The notes under the pieces were generated by a model. The model made no database searches, had not been told where the DNA came from, and was given only the letters and a program-made list of their open reading frames with translations. The position numbers and the translations under genes are program-made. Positions 5,137 through 5,187 of a stretch of DNA of 5,187 nucleotides are shown here, one piece after another (position 1 is the stretch's first letter; every line of letters begins with the position of its first letter). Origin of the DNA: an uncultured Schwartzia sp. (GTDB lineage Bacteria > Bacillota > Negativicutes > Selenomonadales > Selenomonadaceae); assembly GCA_905372875.1 (NCBI GenBank), contig CAJPQU010000134.1, forward strand, positions 1 to 5,187, in the 5' to 3' direction.

Positions 5137-5187
5137 GTTTTTTCCTCCTTCTTCTCTCCCGGCCGCTCCCCCAGCGGACTGTTAAAT
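5133..5187 (-). CDS. 3' end of an upstream phage gene (unidentified, possibly holin)
   Basis: The frame is open from the right edge (first whole codon at 5186) and encodes 17 residues, FNSPLGERPGEKKEEKT, ending in TGA at 5135-5133. That stop overlaps the amidase GTG as GTGA, the usual sign of translational coupling in phage operons. The amidase ribosome site lies inside this tail. A charged hydrophilic C-terminus directly before the endolysin would fit a holin, but 17 residues cannot show it. Another bottom-strand frame is also open here (very Arg-rich) and looks like a shadow. Confidence 0.5.
   Translation of the reverse strand, partial: FNSPLGERPGEKKEEKT

Larger units (their letters stand above)
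3908..5187. mobile_element. one end of a prophage (lysis module)
   Basis: An endolysin-type amidase and two small membrane/coiled-coil reading frames are tightly packed leftward with overlapping stops and starts, ending at a strong terminator. G+C is visibly higher than in the host genes to the left. Lysis genes at the end of a late operon, next to a bacterial gene on the other side of a repeat cluster, are typical of an integrated phage end. No integrase or structural gene is in view. The left boundary is set tentatively at the repeat cluster and the right end lies outside the window. The element could instead be a tailocin or a defective remnant. Confidence 0.6.

Overview
The window joins a block of ordinary chromosomal metabolic genes (about 1-3791) to what looks like one end of a prophage (about 3900-5187). 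The strong AAGGAGG-type ribosome binding sites and the Firmicutes-like ThiE and MetY suggest a Firmicute. The phage end carries candidate spanin-type genes, which only make sense if the host has an outer membrane. A diderm Firmicute (Negativicutes such as Selenomonas, Megasphaera or Dialister relatives) is therefore my best guess. This is inference; no marker gene proves it.

Host part. The 3' part of thiE (thiamine phosphate synthase) runs rightward off the left edge and ends at a clean intrinsic terminator. A sigma-70-type promoter at 647-675 then drives monocistronic pckA (ATP-type PEP carboxykinase, 535 residues from the ATG at 745). pckA converges with a leftward metY-type O-acetylhomoserine sulfhydrylase gene, and the two share a bidirectional terminator at 2375-2423. 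The metY promoter region holds a perfect 13-bp inverted repeat with the likely -10 box in its spacer. A perfect 10-bp tandem duplication lies just upstream. This looks like a regulated sulfur/methionine promoter.

Junction. The 288 bases between metY and the next stop codon (3740-4027) hold no convincing gene. They contain the metY operator/promoter, a cluster of TTTTGTTGCC/GGCAACAAA repeats that resembles a tyrosine-recombinase core site (candidate attR or attL), and a strong leftward terminator for the phage operon.

Phage part. Genes run leftward and G+C content rises visibly. In transcription order they are: the last 17 codons of an unidentified gene (possibly a holin), an Amidase_2-type endolysin starting with GTG in a GTGA overlap, and two almost completely overlapping reading frames. 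Their ATGs lie four bases apart (4487 and 4483) behind a single AAGGAGG site. One frame encodes an N-terminal membrane anchor plus a charged helix (i-spanin-like). The other encodes a Cys-containing signal sequence, a long coiled coil and a C-terminal hydrophobic segment (topology like a unimolecular spanin). This dual-coded cassette is the most interesting item in the window.
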